From: DATAOG01 sp963798075 | Lineage (GTDB): Bacteria > Pseudomonadota > Alphaproteobacteria > Geminicoccales > Geminicoccaceae | Length of the DNA stretch: 64,000 nucleotides | Assembly: GCA_963798075.1 (NCBI GenBank) | Contig: CAWCRU010000006.1 | Location: forward strand, 62,001 to 126,000 | Direction of reading: 5' to 3' | Part shown: positions 43,021-54,709 of the stretch, one piece after another | How positions within the stretch are numbered: the first letter of the stretch is position 1 | Layout of the letters: the number at the start of each line of letters is the position of its first letter | Translations under genes and position numbers: made by a program | Notes under the pieces: generated by a model | Databases searched by the model: none | Told to the model about the DNA's origin: nothing | The model's input: the letters and a program-made list of their open reading frames with translations, nothing else

Positions 43021-43536
43021 ATGACCGCACGACGCTCCGGCTGGCGCCGGCTCATGGGCGTGATCGGCCTCGCGCTGTGGGTGTTGGGCGGCCCGCCGGC
43101 TTGGTCGCAGGCCGGCCGCAGCACCGGTCTGCCCGTGCCCCGGTTCGTGTCGCTCGCCAACGACCGGGTCAATGTCCGCTTCGGTCCGGGCAAGCAATAT
43201 CCGATCAACTGGGTGTTCGCGCGCAAGGATCTGCCGGTCGAGATCACCGCCGAGTTCGACACCTGGCGCAAGATCCGCGACTCCGACGGCGCCGAGGGCT
43301 GGATCCACTCGAGCCTGCTGTCCAGCCGCCGCACGATCATGGTGATCGGCGAGGTCCGTGAGCTGCGACGCACGCCGAGTCTCGACTCGCGCGTGGTCCT
43401 GCGCGCCGAGCCAGGGGTGATCGGCCGTCTGTTCGATTGCGAGGAGAACTGGTGCCGGGTCGAAATCGAGGGCCGCCGCGGCTGGCTGCAGCGCGACGAG
43501 TTCTGGGGAACGCGGCCCGGCGAGATCGTTCGCTAG
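43021..43536 (+). CDS. Bacterial SH3-domain protein, exported
   Basis: A 171-residue protein with a signal peptide (MGVIGLALWVLGGPPAWSQ). Two SH3_3-like units follow: VNVRFGPGKQYPINWVF, with EGWIHSSLLS, then RTPSLDSRVVLRAEPGVIGRLFDCEENWCRVEIEGRRGWLQRDEFWG. Such domains are found in periplasmic proteins that bind peptidoglycan or its enzymes. The gene is divergent from the dehydrogenase and convergent with irr. Confidence 0.85.
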   Translation: MTARRSGWRRLMGVIGLALWVLGGPPAWSQAGRSTGLPVPRFVSLANDRVNVRFGPGKQYPINWVFARKDLPVEITAEFDTWRKIRDSDGAEGWIHSSLLSSRRTIMVIGEVRELRRTPSLDSRVVLRAEPGVIGRLFDCEENWCRVEIEGRRGWLQRDEFWGTRPGEIVR

Positions 43537-43552
43537 ACGATCCCTGCGGCGG

Positions 43553-43963
43553 CTAGAGGTCCCGGCGCAGACGGACGATCACCTCGACCCGGTCGATCGA
43601 AGACCCAGGCGGCGGGCTCGGCAGCCGGTTGATCTCGATCTCCTGCGCGGCGATGTCGGTCAGCTGCCGCGTCGCCTCGTCGAAGAAGTGGTGATGGTGC
43701 GAGATGTTGGTGTCGAAGTAGCTCTGGCCCATGTCGACCACGACCTCGCGCAGCAGCCCGACCGAGGTGAACTGATGCAACGTGTTGTACACGGTCGCGA
43801 GCGAGATCGGGATGCCCGCGTTGCGGGCTTCGTGGAACAGCTCCTCCGCAGTGACGTGGCGCGGGCCGCCTTCGAGCAATAGCTTGGCGAGCGCCAGGCG
43901 CTGGCGGGTCGGCCGCAGACCCGCCGCTTTCAGCCGGTCCAGCACGCCGGAATAGGTTCGCAT
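43553..43963 (-). CDS. irr: Iron response regulator Irr (Fur family)
   Basis: A 136-residue Fur-family protein. The winged helix has LKAAGLRPTRQRLALAKLLLEGG and VTAEELFHEARNAGIPISLATVYNTLHQF. The heme-linked histidine cluster of Irr is present in YFDTNISHHHHFF, and the Cys-x-x-Cys zinc sites of true Fur are absent. Irr represses heme synthesis and activates or represses iron genes when heme is scarce. The N-terminal heme regulatory motif of Bradyrhizobium Irr is not seen. The ATG at 43963 gives the usual Irr N-terminus MRTYSGVLDRL. Confidence 0.88.
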   Translation of the reverse strand: MRTYSGVLDRLKAAGLRPTRQRLALAKLLLEGGPRHVTAEELFHEARNAGIPISLATVYNTLHQFTSVGLLREVVVDMGQSYFDTNISHHHHFFDEATRQLTDIAAQEIEINRLPSPPPGSSIDRVEVIVRLRRDL

Positions 43964-44068
43964 CGTCTGCACTCTCCTGCCACCCTTCGCAGCCGTCGCC
44001 GGGCGCACTCCTCAGCCCGGGCGCCACCGTCGCACGAGCTTTCGAGCCGGCGGCACCGAATCCGTACT

Positions 44069-44098
44069 TAAATGGTCCCGTTTTACCCCGCTTGTCAA
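44069..44098 (-). promoter_or_regulatory. Promoter candidate for irr
   Basis: Minus-strand TTGACA, 18 bp, then CATTTA, ~105 bp upstream of the irr ATG. Confidence 0.4.
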
Positions 44099-44107
44099 GG
44101 GAGGCGC

Positions 44108-45511
44108 TCAGTCACCGGTCGCGATGCGGTCGACCAGCTGCCGGACCGTAGGGATGAAGCCGTTGGAATAGAACGGATCCTGCCGGAATTTGTAGACGTT
44201 GTGACCGGAAAACATGAGCTGCGTGCGGACCTCGGCGCCATGCGCGATCTCGTGGAGCGTCTTTTGGATGCAGAACGATCGCGGATCGGGCGGCTTGCCC
44301 GTGGCATGGCCCTCGTTGCAGGCCCAGTTGCTGAACTTGCAGGCGGACAGGCAGCCCATGCAGTTGGTCTGATCGCGCCGGATCTCGATCGCCTTCTCGG
44401 GACTGACGTAGATCAGGGTGTCGTCCGGCGTCTTCATCGCCTGGCCGTAGCCCTCGGCGATCCAGACCCGGACCCGCTCCATGTCCTGCGGGCGCACGTA
44501 GAGCCAGCGGCCACGGGTGCCGAAGGCCAGCGGCTCGGTCAGGCCGCGCTCGCCATCCGGCTCGACGGCGAACGCGATCTGTCGGAGCGAGCGCCCCTCC
44601 AGCTCGCTCAGGAAGTCATTCCGGACCGCCGATGAGTAGAACCCGGTCGGACTGAAGCGATGCAGCAGGACGTCGCCTTCATCGAGTTCGAGCAGGCGGC
44701 GCTTCCAGGCATCGGAGATCGGGCTCTCGCGGGTCAGGAGTGGCCGGGTCCCGAACTGGAAGCCGACCGGACCGAGCTCGGTATTGTCGAGCCAGTTCTG
44801 CCATTCGCGCAGATGCCAGACGCCGCCCGCCATGATGATCGCGGTCTCGTCGAGGCCGACATCGCGCATCTCCTCGCGCAGCTGCCGGACCCGCGGATAG
44901 GGAGCCTCCGGGGTCGCCGGGTCCTCGGAGTTGGACAGGCCGTTGTGGCCCCCCGCCCGCCACGGATCCTCGTACACGACCCCGCCCAGCCACTCGGAGA
45001 CCCGGTGATAGGCCCGCTTCCAGAGCGCCCGGAAGGCGCGCGCCGACGACACGATCGGGTAGTAGTAGACGTTGTATTTCGCCGCGATCTCGGCCAGGCG
45101 GTAGGGCATGCCGGCACCGCAGGTGATGCCGTGGACCAGACCACGCGCACCCTCCAGCACGCCGTGCAGGACACGCTCGCAGGCCGCCATCTCCCAGAGC
45201 ACGTTCATGTGCAGGCGGCCTTCGCTGCCGCGCACGTCGTGGGCGATCCGCGCCTGGCTGATCGCGGCGTTGATCGAGTAGGTGATCAGCTCCTCGTGGC
45301 GCTCGAGCCGGGTGCGGCCGCGGTAGACCAGCGGCACCAGCCGGCCGAGCTCGTCGAAGTAGTCGCCGTTGACGCCCGAGAAGGTGCCGATGCCGCCGGT
45401 TGCCGCCCAGGCCCCGCTGCTCAGGCCGTTGGAGATCGAGATGCCCTTGCCGCCTTCGACCAGGGGCCAGACCTCACGACCGGACAGCACCAGGGGCTTG
45501 AGCGCAATCAC
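44108..45511 (-). CDS. Nitronate-monooxygenase-like flavin oxidoreductase with C-terminal Cys cluster
   Basis: A 467-residue protein. The TIM-barrel N-terminus VWPLVEGGKGISISNGLSSGAW and AACERVLHGVLEGARGLVHGITCGAGMPY, then TAIIMAGGVWH and GFQFGTRPL, fit the nitronate monooxygenase/2-nitropropane dioxygenase family (FMN). A C-terminal extension of ~150 residues carries CMGCLSACKFSNWAC, a likely iron-sulfur or zinc site that classical members lack. The GTG at 45511 follows GGGAGAGG. The substrate is unknown. No neighbours indicate a pathway. Confidence 0.8.
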   Translation of the reverse strand: MIALKPLVLSGREVWPLVEGGKGISISNGLSSGAWAATGGIGTFSGVNGDYFDELGRLVPLVYRGRTRLERHEELITYSINAAISQARIAHDVRGSEGRLHMNVLWEMAACERVLHGVLEGARGLVHGITCGAGMPYRLAEIAAKYNVYYYPIVSSARAFRALWKRAYHRVSEWLGGVVYEDPWRAGGHNGLSNSEDPATPEAPYPRVRQLREEMRDVGLDETAIIMAGGVWHLREWQNWLDNTELGPVGFQFGTRPLLTRESPISDAWKRRLLELDEGDVLLHRFSPTGFYSSAVRNDFLSELEGRSLRQIAFAVEPDGERGLTEPLAFGTRGRWLYVRPQDMERVRVWIAEGYGQAMKTPDDTLIYVSPEKAIEIRRDQTNCMGCLSACKFSNWACNEGHATGKPPDPRSFCIQKTLHEIAHGAEVRTQLMFSGHNVYKFRQDPFYSNGFIPTVRQLVDRIATGD

Positions 45512-45709
45512 ATAGCCTCTCCCGCCGGCGGGCCATCGCGGCGCACGCCGGGTTCGAATCATGGCCGCGCAGCCGCCCAGGCGGACGCGCGACTTCACCC
45601 AAGGTCAGGCCCCGCAGATGTATGCGTCGACCGCGCCGAGCACAAGGTGCCGGACTCATTTCCTGGCATCCGGTCCTGGCATCCGGCGCGGCCGAACGCC
45701 GCCCGCGGC

Positions 45710-47917
45710 TCAGCCGGCGTGGCGATGCCGCCGCGGCCCCCGATCCCGGCGCTGCCGGTCGCCCTGGCCCTCGCCCTCGATGAACGGCCGCGGCGGCCGC
45801 GGCGGCCGCGGCTCGACCGGGGTCTCCTCGCCGGTCTCCTGATCGATCCCGCGCATGCTGAGCTTGACCTTGCCGCGGTCGTCGATGCTGAGGACCTTGA
45901 CCTTGACGGTGTCGCCCTCGTTGACCACGTCGGTCACCTTGCCGACCCGCTCGTTCTTGAGCTCGGAGATGTGGCAGAGCCCGTCCTGCGAGCCCAGGAA
46001 GTTGACGAAGGCGCCGAAGTCGACGACGCGGACCACCTTGCCGGTATAGACCACGCCGATCTCCGGCTCGCTGGTCAGGCCGCGGATCCAGTCGATCGCC
46101 TGCTGGCTCGCCGCCATGTCGCTCGAGGCGATCTTGACCGTGCCGTCGTCCTCGATGTCGATCTTGGCCTTGGTGGTCTCGCAGATCTCGCGGATCACCT
46201 TGCCGCCCGGGCCGATCACGGCACCTATCTTGTCCTGCGGGATATGGATCACGCTGATCCGCGGCACGGTCTCGCGCATCTCCTCGCGCACGCCCGTGAT
46301 CCCCTTGGCCATCTCGGCCAGGATGTGCAGCCGCCCGGCCCTGGCCTGGGTCAGCGCGGTCTGCATGATCTCGCGCGTGATGCCGGCGATCTTGATGTCC
46401 ATCTGCAGCGAGGTCACGCCCTGCTCGGTGCCTGCGACCTTGAAGTCCATGTCGCCGAGATGGTCCTCGTCGCCCAGGATGTCGGACAGGACCGAGAAGC
46501 GCTCGCCTTCCTTGATCAGGCCCATGGCGATGCCGGCGATCGGCCGGGCGATCGGGACGCCTGCGTCCATCAGCGCGAGCGAGCTGCCGCAGACCGTCGC
46601 CATCGAGCTGGAGCCGTTGGACTCGGTGATCTCCGAGACCAGCCGGATCGTGTAAGGGAAGCTCTCGCGCGCGGGCAGCAGCGGCCGGATCGCGCGCCAG
46701 GCGAGCTTGCCGTGGCCGATCTCGCGCCGGCCGGGCGAGCGCATCATGCTCGCCTCGCCGACCGAGTAGGGCGGGAAATTGTAGTGCAGCAGGAAGTGCT
46801 CGCGATAGTCGCCCGCGAGCGCGTCGATGATCTGCTCGTCCTGGCCCGTGCCAAGCGTCGCGACCACGAGCGCCTGGGTCTCGCCGCGCGTGAACAGAGC
46901 GCTGCCGTGGACCCGAGGCAGGACGCTGACCTGGGCCTCGATCGGGCGCACGGTCGCGGTGTCGCGGCCGTCGATGCGCCGGCTGGTATCCAGGATCGCG
47001 GTCCGCACGATCGCCTTCTCGAGCTTCTTGAACTGCCCCTGGACCGCCGGCGCGAGCGCACCGTCCTCGCCGCCCAGCGCCTCGACGGCCCTGGCCTTGG
47101 CCGCCTCGATCAGCTCGTGCCGGGCCTGTTTCGAGGGCTCGGCATAGGCAGCCCGGACCGGCCCCTCGAACTCGGCCTTCAGCCTGGCATAGAGCTCGCT
47201 CTGATCGTCGATCTGGGAGAGCTCCCAGGGCTCCTTGGCGCAGGTCTCGGCGAGCGCGATGATCAGATCGATCACCGGCTGGAACTCAGCCTGACCGAAC
47301 AGCACCGCGCCGAGCATGGTCTCCTCGGAGAGCTCCTTGGCCTCGGATTCGACCATCATGACCGCGTCCTGCGTCCCGGCGACCACGAGATCGAGCTCGC
47401 TGTCCTCGAGCTGCTTGAGGGTCGGGTTGAGCACGAACTCGCCGTTGCGGTAGCCGACGCGGGCCCCCGCGATCGGTCCGAGAAACGGGATGCCCGACAG
47501 CGTGAGCGCCGCGCTCGCGCCGATCATCGCGACGATGTCGGGGTCGTTCTCCTGGTCATGCGCCAGGACCGTGCAGATGATCTGGGTCTCGTTGCGAAAG
47601 CCGTCCGGGAACAAGGGCCGGATCGGCCGGTCGATCAGGCGCGAGGTCAGGGTCTCCTTCTCGGCCGGCCGGCCCTCGCGCTTGAAGAAGCCGCCCGGGA
47701 TCTTGCCGGCGGCGAAGGTCTTCTCCTGGTAGTTGACCGTGAGCGGAAAGAAGTCCTGCCCGGGCTTGACCTGGCGCGCCGCCACGGCGGTGCACAAAAC
47801 GGTGGTCTCGCCGTAGCTGGCGAGCACCGCGCCGTCGGCCTGACGGGCGAGACGGCCGGTCTCCAGGACCAGGGGACGACCGCCCCAGGTGATCTCTTTT
47901 CGGGTGATTTCGAACAT
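45710..47917 (-). CDS. pnp: Polyribonucleotide nucleotidyltransferase
   Basis: A 735-residue PNPase, the 3'-5' phosphorolytic exonuclease of the degradosome. Order: first RNase PH domain (~1-140), helical domain, second RNase PH domain with GTGQDEQIIDALAGDYREHFLLHYNFPPYSVGE and ITESNGSSSMATVCG, a KH domain (~555-615, IPQDKIGAVIGPGGKVIREI), and an S1 domain (~620-690, YTGKVVRVVDFGAFVNFLGSQDGLCHIS). A ~35-residue Arg/Pro/Gly-rich tail follows. It lies downstream of rpsO as in most bacteria. Confidence 0.98.
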   Translation of the reverse strand: MFEITRKEITWGGRPLVLETGRLARQADGAVLASYGETTVLCTAVAARQVKPGQDFFPLTVNYQEKTFAAGKIPGGFFKREGRPAEKETLTSRLIDRPIRPLFPDGFRNETQIICTVLAHDQENDPDIVAMIGASAALTLSGIPFLGPIAGARVGYRNGEFVLNPTLKQLEDSELDLVVAGTQDAVMMVESEAKELSEETMLGAVLFGQAEFQPVIDLIIALAETCAKEPWELSQIDDQSELYARLKAEFEGPVRAAYAEPSKQARHELIEAAKARAVEALGGEDGALAPAVQGQFKKLEKAIVRTAILDTSRRIDGRDTATVRPIEAQVSVLPRVHGSALFTRGETQALVVATLGTGQDEQIIDALAGDYREHFLLHYNFPPYSVGEASMMRSPGRREIGHGKLAWRAIRPLLPARESFPYTIRLVSEITESNGSSSMATVCGSSLALMDAGVPIARPIAGIAMGLIKEGERFSVLSDILGDEDHLGDMDFKVAGTEQGVTSLQMDIKIAGITREIMQTALTQARAGRLHILAEMAKGITGVREEMRETVPRISVIHIPQDKIGAVIGPGGKVIREICETTKAKIDIEDDGTVKIASSDMAASQQAIDWIRGLTSEPEIGVVYTGKVVRVVDFGAFVNFLGSQDGLCHISELKNERVGKVTDVVNEGDTVKVKVLSIDDRGKVKLSMRGIDQETGEETPVEPRPPRPPRPFIEGEGQGDRQRRDRGPRRHRHAG

Positions 47918-48057
47918 GGATGTCTGTGCCTTTCCACAGCCTAGGCCGGGCGCCCAAAGACGGCCGACCTGTCCGGATGACGCCGGACCCGCGTGAATGG
48001 CGGCCCGCCCGGTCGCTGGTCGCGCCGGCGAGGCTGCCTCGAAAACGTGGTTGGACC

Positions 48058-48327
48058 CTATCTGCGCAAGCCCAGCCGCTCGATCAGGGTCTGGTAGCGG
48101 CTTTGCTCCTTGCGGCGGACATAGTCGAGCAGTCGCCGGCGCTGGCCGACCATCATCAGCAGCCCGCGCCGCGACGCGAAGTCCTTCTTGTGCATCTTGA
48201 GATGCTCGGTGAGGTTGGTGATCCGCTCGGTCAGCACCGCCACCTGGACTTCCGGCGAGCCGGTGTCGCCGGCCTTGAGGGCGTACTCCCCGATCAGGTC
48301 CTGCTTGCGTTCCTGGGTGATCGACAT
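48058..48327 (-). CDS. rpsO: Ribosomal protein S15
   Basis: An 89-residue protein of standard length. Conserved features are the N-terminal ITQERKQDLIGEYA, DTGSPEVQVAVLTERITNLTEHLKMHKKDFASRRGLL and VGQRRRLLDYVRRKEQSRYQTLIERLGLR. S15 binds 16S rRNA helices 20-22 and starts assembly of the platform. It sits between truB and pnp. Confidence 0.98.
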   Translation of the reverse strand: MSITQERKQDLIGEYALKAGDTGSPEVQVAVLTERITNLTEHLKMHKKDFASRRGLLMMVGQRRRLLDYVRRKEQSRYQTLIERLGLRR

Positions 48328-48365
48328 CGTGGGTCTACTTTGCCTTGGGGTTCAACGATTGGGGC

Positions 48366-49286
48366 TCAGAGATGGAAGACGCGGACCGGGCTGAGCTCGC
48401 CGCCCTGCAGACGGGCGAGCGCCACGATCTGACCGGCGGCCATGGCGCGCACGGTGGCGTCGTCCTCGGCCTTGCCGACGATCAGGCCAGGCGCCACCCG
48501 GATCGTCTGCCCGGCGCACAGGCGATGCGCCTGCGGCTCGGTCAGCGCCAGCGCCGGCAGATCGCCCAACGCCGCGCTCACCGGCAGCAGCGCCTGCGCC
48601 AGCGCGTCGTCGGCCACGAGGCGCTCGAGGGTCGCCAGCGTAATCGCGGCTTCAGCCCGGAACGGCCCCGCCTGCAGCCGGCGCAGGGCGACCACGTGGC
48701 CGAGACAGCCGAGCTGCTCGCCGAGATCGCGGATCAGCGCCCGGACATAGGTGCCGCGGCCACAGACCAGCTCGAAGGTCGCGTGGTCGGGATCGGGCCG
48801 CGCGAGCAGGACCAGATGCTCGATCTCGACCGTGCGCGCGGCCAGCTCGACCACCTCCCCGCGGCGCGCGAGATCATAGGCCCGCTCGCCCGCGACCTTG
48901 ACCGCGGCGAACCGGGGCGGCACCTGCTCCTGCGTGCCGATGAACCCCTCGAGCGCCGCTTCGATTGCGGCCGTCTCGGGCCGCCCGGGGCGGGTTTCCA
49001 GGATCTCGCCTTCGGCGTCGTCGGTGCTGCGCGCCTCGCCCCAGCGGGCGGTAAAGCAATAGCGCTTCTGGCCGTCCATGACATAGGCGACGGTCTTGGT
49101 CGCCTCGCCGAGCGCCACCGGCAGAACCCCGGTCGCGAGCGGATCGAGGGTGCCGCCATGGCCGACCTTGAGCGCCTGGGTGAGGCGCCGCACGCGGGCG
49201 ACCGCCTCGGTCGAGGTCATGCCGGCTGGCTTGTCGAGACACAACCAGCCGTTGACCCTTCGACCCTGGCGCCTAGCCCGGCCCAT
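48366..49286 (-). CDS. truB: tRNA pseudouridine-55 synthase TruB
   Basis: A 306-residue protein that modifies U55 of the T-loop in tRNAs. The N-terminal NGWLCLDKPAGMTSTEAVARVRRL and the catalytic Asp in GHGGTLDPLATGVLPVALGEATK are present, as are VKVAGERAYDLARRGE and LVCGRGTYVRALIRDLG. The C-terminal PUA-type domain carries LCAGQTIRVAPG. The ATG at 49286 overlaps the rbfA 3' end by 14 nt. Confidence 0.96.
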   Translation of the reverse strand: MGRARRQGRRVNGWLCLDKPAGMTSTEAVARVRRLTQALKVGHGGTLDPLATGVLPVALGEATKTVAYVMDGQKRYCFTARWGEARSTDDAEGEILETRPGRPETAAIEAALEGFIGTQEQVPPRFAAVKVAGERAYDLARRGEVVELAARTVEIEHLVLLARPDPDHATFELVCGRGTYVRALIRDLGEQLGCLGHVVALRRLQAGPFRAEAAITLATLERLVADDALAQALLPVSAALGDLPALALTEPQAHRLCAGQTIRVAPGLIVGKAEDDATVRAMAAGQIVALARLQGGELSPVRVFHL

Positions 49287-49689
49287 CGTCGTCCTCCCGC
49301 CGCCGGGCGAGGATCGAGCGCTCCTCGGCCAGCAGGGCCTCGATCCGGGCTGCCTCGCGAAACGAGGTATCGGCCTGGAAGCTGAGCTCGGGGGCGTATC
49401 TGAGGCGCAGGCGCCTTGCCACCTCGCCGCGCAGACGCGGCGCCACCCGCGCCAGCGCCTGGGCGAGCTCGGCGCGCAGCTCACCGCCAAGCTCGGTCAC
49501 GAACACCACCGCATGGCGCAGATCCGGCGTCATCCGCACCTCGGAGATCGTGAGCCGGGACGCGGCGATCACCGGCTCGTGGATCTCGCCGCGCAGCAAC
49601 AGCTCGGCCAGCGCGTGCCGCAGCCCCTCGCCGACGCGCAGCTGGCGCTGGCTCTGTCCGGCCCCGGCCGGCCGGCGGCGGCGAGCCAT
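49273..49689 (-). CDS. rbfA: 30S ribosome-binding factor A
   Basis: A 138-residue protein with a KH-type fold needed for 16S rRNA maturation and cold growth. Features include the N-terminal RQLRVGEGLRHALAELLLRGEI, LTISEVRMTPDLRHAVVFVTELGG and PELSFQADTSFREAARIEALLAEE. The ATG at 49689 is preceded by GGAGGATCAGC. A longer open frame upstream overlaps infB and is not used. Confidence 0.95.
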   Translation of the reverse strand: MARRRRPAGAGQSQRQLRVGEGLRHALAELLLRGEIHEPVIAASRLTISEVRMTPDLRHAVVFVTELGGELRAELAQALARVAPRLRGEVARRLRLRYAPELSFQADTSFREAARIEALLAEERSILARRREDDDGPG

Positions 49690-49741
49690 GCTGATCCTCC
49701 TCCGATCGGCGGCCGGGGCGGGCTCCCGGCGGCGCGCGGGC

Positions 49742-52368
<2,627 letters not shown>

Positions 52369-52372
<4 letters not shown>

Positions 52373-53016
52373 CGTGATCCGGTCGTATCCCTCGGCTCGA
52401 TCGCCTCTGACGGGCCAACGGCCCCTGCCGGCACCATCACGTCCGGCCGGAACCCCGCTAGCCGCTCCGCATCCTGCAGCAGCCGCCGCGCCAAGCCCCC
52501 CGGTGCGACGGCGACGTGCACCAAACTCTCGCGTCCCAGAGCCGCGCCCAGCTCGGTGCTCGAGAAAGCCACGATCAGTGGCAGATCCGGCGCCAGCTGG
52601 CGCAGCTTGCGGCGTCCGTCCGCCGCACCGTCACGCGCCGCTACCAGCACCGCCGCCGCTTGCGAGCGCAGCCATGGGCGCACCTGCTCGAAGCCCAGGG
52701 CGACCTGGCCGGCGCGTCGCGCCAATCCCAATGTGGCGAGGGTTCGCCGCGCCAACAAGCGCTCGACCTGCTCGGCGAGATCCGTCGCCACGCCCGCCGG
52801 CGCCCGCGCCGCCCGCGCGAAGAGGTTTCCGGCGACGGCCTTCTTTACCACATTCCGATCCGCGCTCAACCACATACCGCGCCCGGGCAGGCGGGCGTCC
52901 AGATCCGGCTGCACGCGACCCTCGGGATCGAGGACGAAGCGAATGAGCCGGTCCGGCGCCCGGACCTCCCGGGTCACCAGGCACCGGCGCATGCTGCCAT
53001 CCACCGCCTCGGCCAT
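52369..53016 (-). CDS. ylxR: YlxR (DUF448) RNA-binding protein with L7Ae-like domain
   Basis: A 215-residue protein. The N-terminal ~85 residues form the YlxR fold: MRRCLVTREVRAPDRLIRFVLDPEGRV and LPGRGMWLSADRNVVKKAV. From ~100 to ~195 an L7Ae/L30e-like domain follows (LLARRTLATLGLARRAGQVALGFEQVRPWL). This two-domain form is typical of alphaproteobacteria and lies between nusA and infB. Its role is proposed in transcription/translation coupling. The ATG at 53016 has GGGAG upstream; 52992 is an alternative internal start. Confidence 0.9.
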
Positions 53017-53042
53017 CTCGCGGCTCCCGCACCGGCCCGGCC

Positions 53043-54704
53043 TCAGGCATGGCGCTCGACGCCGCCCGGCGCGCCCGCCGCCTCGGAGTCGGCAGCCGCG
53101 GCGCTGACCTCGTCCTCGGCCTGCGCCGGCTCGGTCTCGCTCGCCTCGGCGTCGCCTGCAGGCTCCGCCCCGGCGGGGTCGTTCGCGTCGCCGAACCAAT
53201 GCGCCCGGGCGGCCATGATCAGCTCGCCCGCCTCGGCCTCGGTGAGCCCGGCGTCGGGCAAAAGCTCGATCAGCTCGTCGGCCGCCAGATCGGCCAGGTC
53301 GTCGAGCGACGTGATGCCCTTGCGCCCGAGCGCCACGATGGCGTCGAGGTTGAGCGCCTCGAAGCCGAGCAGGTCCTGCGCGAGACCCAGCTCCGCCGCC
53401 TCCTGCCGCAGCGCTGCCTCCTGCTCGGCCAGCCAGGTCTGAGCGCGCTCGCGCAGCGCCAGGGCGATGTTCTCGTCGAAGCCCTGGATCGAAGCCAGCT
53501 CGTCGAGCTCGACGTAGACCAGCTCCTCGACCTTGGTGAAGCCCTCGGTGACCAGCAGCTGGGCGATCACCTCCTCGACGTTGAGCGCCTCGACGAAATA
53601 CTCGGTCAGCGACTTGAACTCGCGGGTGCGGCGCTCGGCATCCTCGGTCTCGGTGACGATGTCGATGTCCCAGCCGGTCAGCTGCGAGGCCAGGCGCACG
53701 TTCTGGCCCCGCCTGCCGATCGCGAGCGACAGCTGCGCATCCGGCACGATCACCTCGATCCGGCGGCTGTCCTCGTCGAGCACGACCTTGCTGACCTCGG
53801 CCGGGGCGAGCGCATTGACCACGAAGGTCGCCGGGTCCGAGGACCACGGGATGATGTCGATCTTCTCGCCCGAGAGCTCGTTGACCACGGCCTGGACGCG
53901 CGAGCCGCGCATGCCGACGCAGGCGCCGACCGGGTCGATGCTGCTGTCCTTGGAGACCACCGCGATCTTGGCGCGCGAGCCCGGGTCGCGGGCGACCGCC
54001 TTGATCTCGATGATGCCGTCGTAGATCTCCGGCACCTCCTGCGCGAACAGCTTGGCCATGAACTGCGGATGGGTGCGCGAGAGGAAGATCTGGGGCCCGC
54101 GCGCCTCCGGGCGGACGTCGTAGACGTAGGCGCGCACGCGGTCCTTGTTGCGGAAGGTCTCGCGCGGCTGCATGTCGTCGCGGCGCATGATCGCCTCGGC
54201 GCGGCCGAGATCGACCAACACGTTGCCGTACTCGGTGCGCTTGACCTCGCCGACCACGATCTCGCCGATCCGGTCCTTGTACTCGCTGTACTGGCGCTCG
54301 CGCTCGGCCTCGCGGATCTTCTGGACCACGACCTGCTTGGCGCTCTGGGCGGCGATCCGGCCGAGGTCGATCGGCGGCAGCTCCTCGAGGATGTGGTCGC
54401 CGATCCGCGCCGCCGGATTGCGTCCGAGGGCCTCGGCCAGCGCGATCTGGGTCGCGGGCTCCTCGATCTCCTCGCAGACCTCGAGCTCCCGGTAGAGGCC
54501 GATGTCGCCGGTCTTGCGATCGATCTCGGCGACGATCTGATGCTCCTGGCCGTATTTACGCCGGGCCGCGGTCTGGATGGCCTGCTCCATGGCGATGATC
54601 ACGTCGTCGATGCCGATGCCCTTCTCGTGGGCCACGCTCTCGGCGATCCGGATCAGCTCCAGGCGGCCCAGCCCGGGCGCCGTCTCCATGCCATGTTCGA
54701 CCAC
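53043..54704 (-). CDS. nusA: Transcription termination/antitermination factor NusA
   Basis: A 553-residue protein. The N-terminal domain binds RNA polymerase (LIRIAESVAHEKGIGIDDVIIAMEQAIQTAARRKYG). S1 (~135-200, IGEIVVGEVKRTEYGNVLVDLG), KH1 and KH2 (VGACVGMRGSRVQAVVNEL; LAIGRRGQNVRLASQLTGWDI) and two C-terminal helix-hairpin-helix repeats follow, then an acidic tail. The GTG at 54704, 5 nt after the rimP stop, has GAAGGAG at proper distance. An ATG at 54689 would remove only five residues. Confidence 0.97.
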   Translation of the reverse strand: MVEHGMETAPGLGRLELIRIAESVAHEKGIGIDDVIIAMEQAIQTAARRKYGQEHQIVAEIDRKTGDIGLYRELEVCEEIEEPATQIALAEALGRNPAARIGDHILEELPPIDLGRIAAQSAKQVVVQKIREAERERQYSEYKDRIGEIVVGEVKRTEYGNVLVDLGRAEAIMRRDDMQPRETFRNKDRVRAYVYDVRPEARGPQIFLSRTHPQFMAKLFAQEVPEIYDGIIEIKAVARDPGSRAKIAVVSKDSSIDPVGACVGMRGSRVQAVVNELSGEKIDIIPWSSDPATFVVNALAPAEVSKVVLDEDSRRIEVIVPDAQLSLAIGRRGQNVRLASQLTGWDIDIVTETEDAERRTREFKSLTEYFVEALNVEEVIAQLLVTEGFTKVEELVYVELDELASIQGFDENIALALRERAQTWLAEQEAALRQEAAELGLAQDLLGFEALNLDAIVALGRKGITSLDDLADLAADELIELLPDAGLTEAEAGELIMAARAHWFGDANDPAGAEPAGDAEASETEPAQAEDEVSAAAADSEAAGAPGGVERHA

Positions 54705-54709
54705 GGCTC

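Noticed and set aside
45548..45570. T-loop-like GGTTCGAATC suggesting a tRNA
   Set aside because: The flanking bases do not pair into a T-stem, and no anticodon arm or acceptor stem surrounds it.
44660..47944. Very long open frame (1094 codons) on the plus strand opposite pnp and the nitronate-monooxygenase-like gene
   Set aside because: Antisense shadow caused by high GC and biased third codon positions; the translation is low-complexity Asp/Arg/Leu with no domain, and two solid minus-strand genes lie under it.
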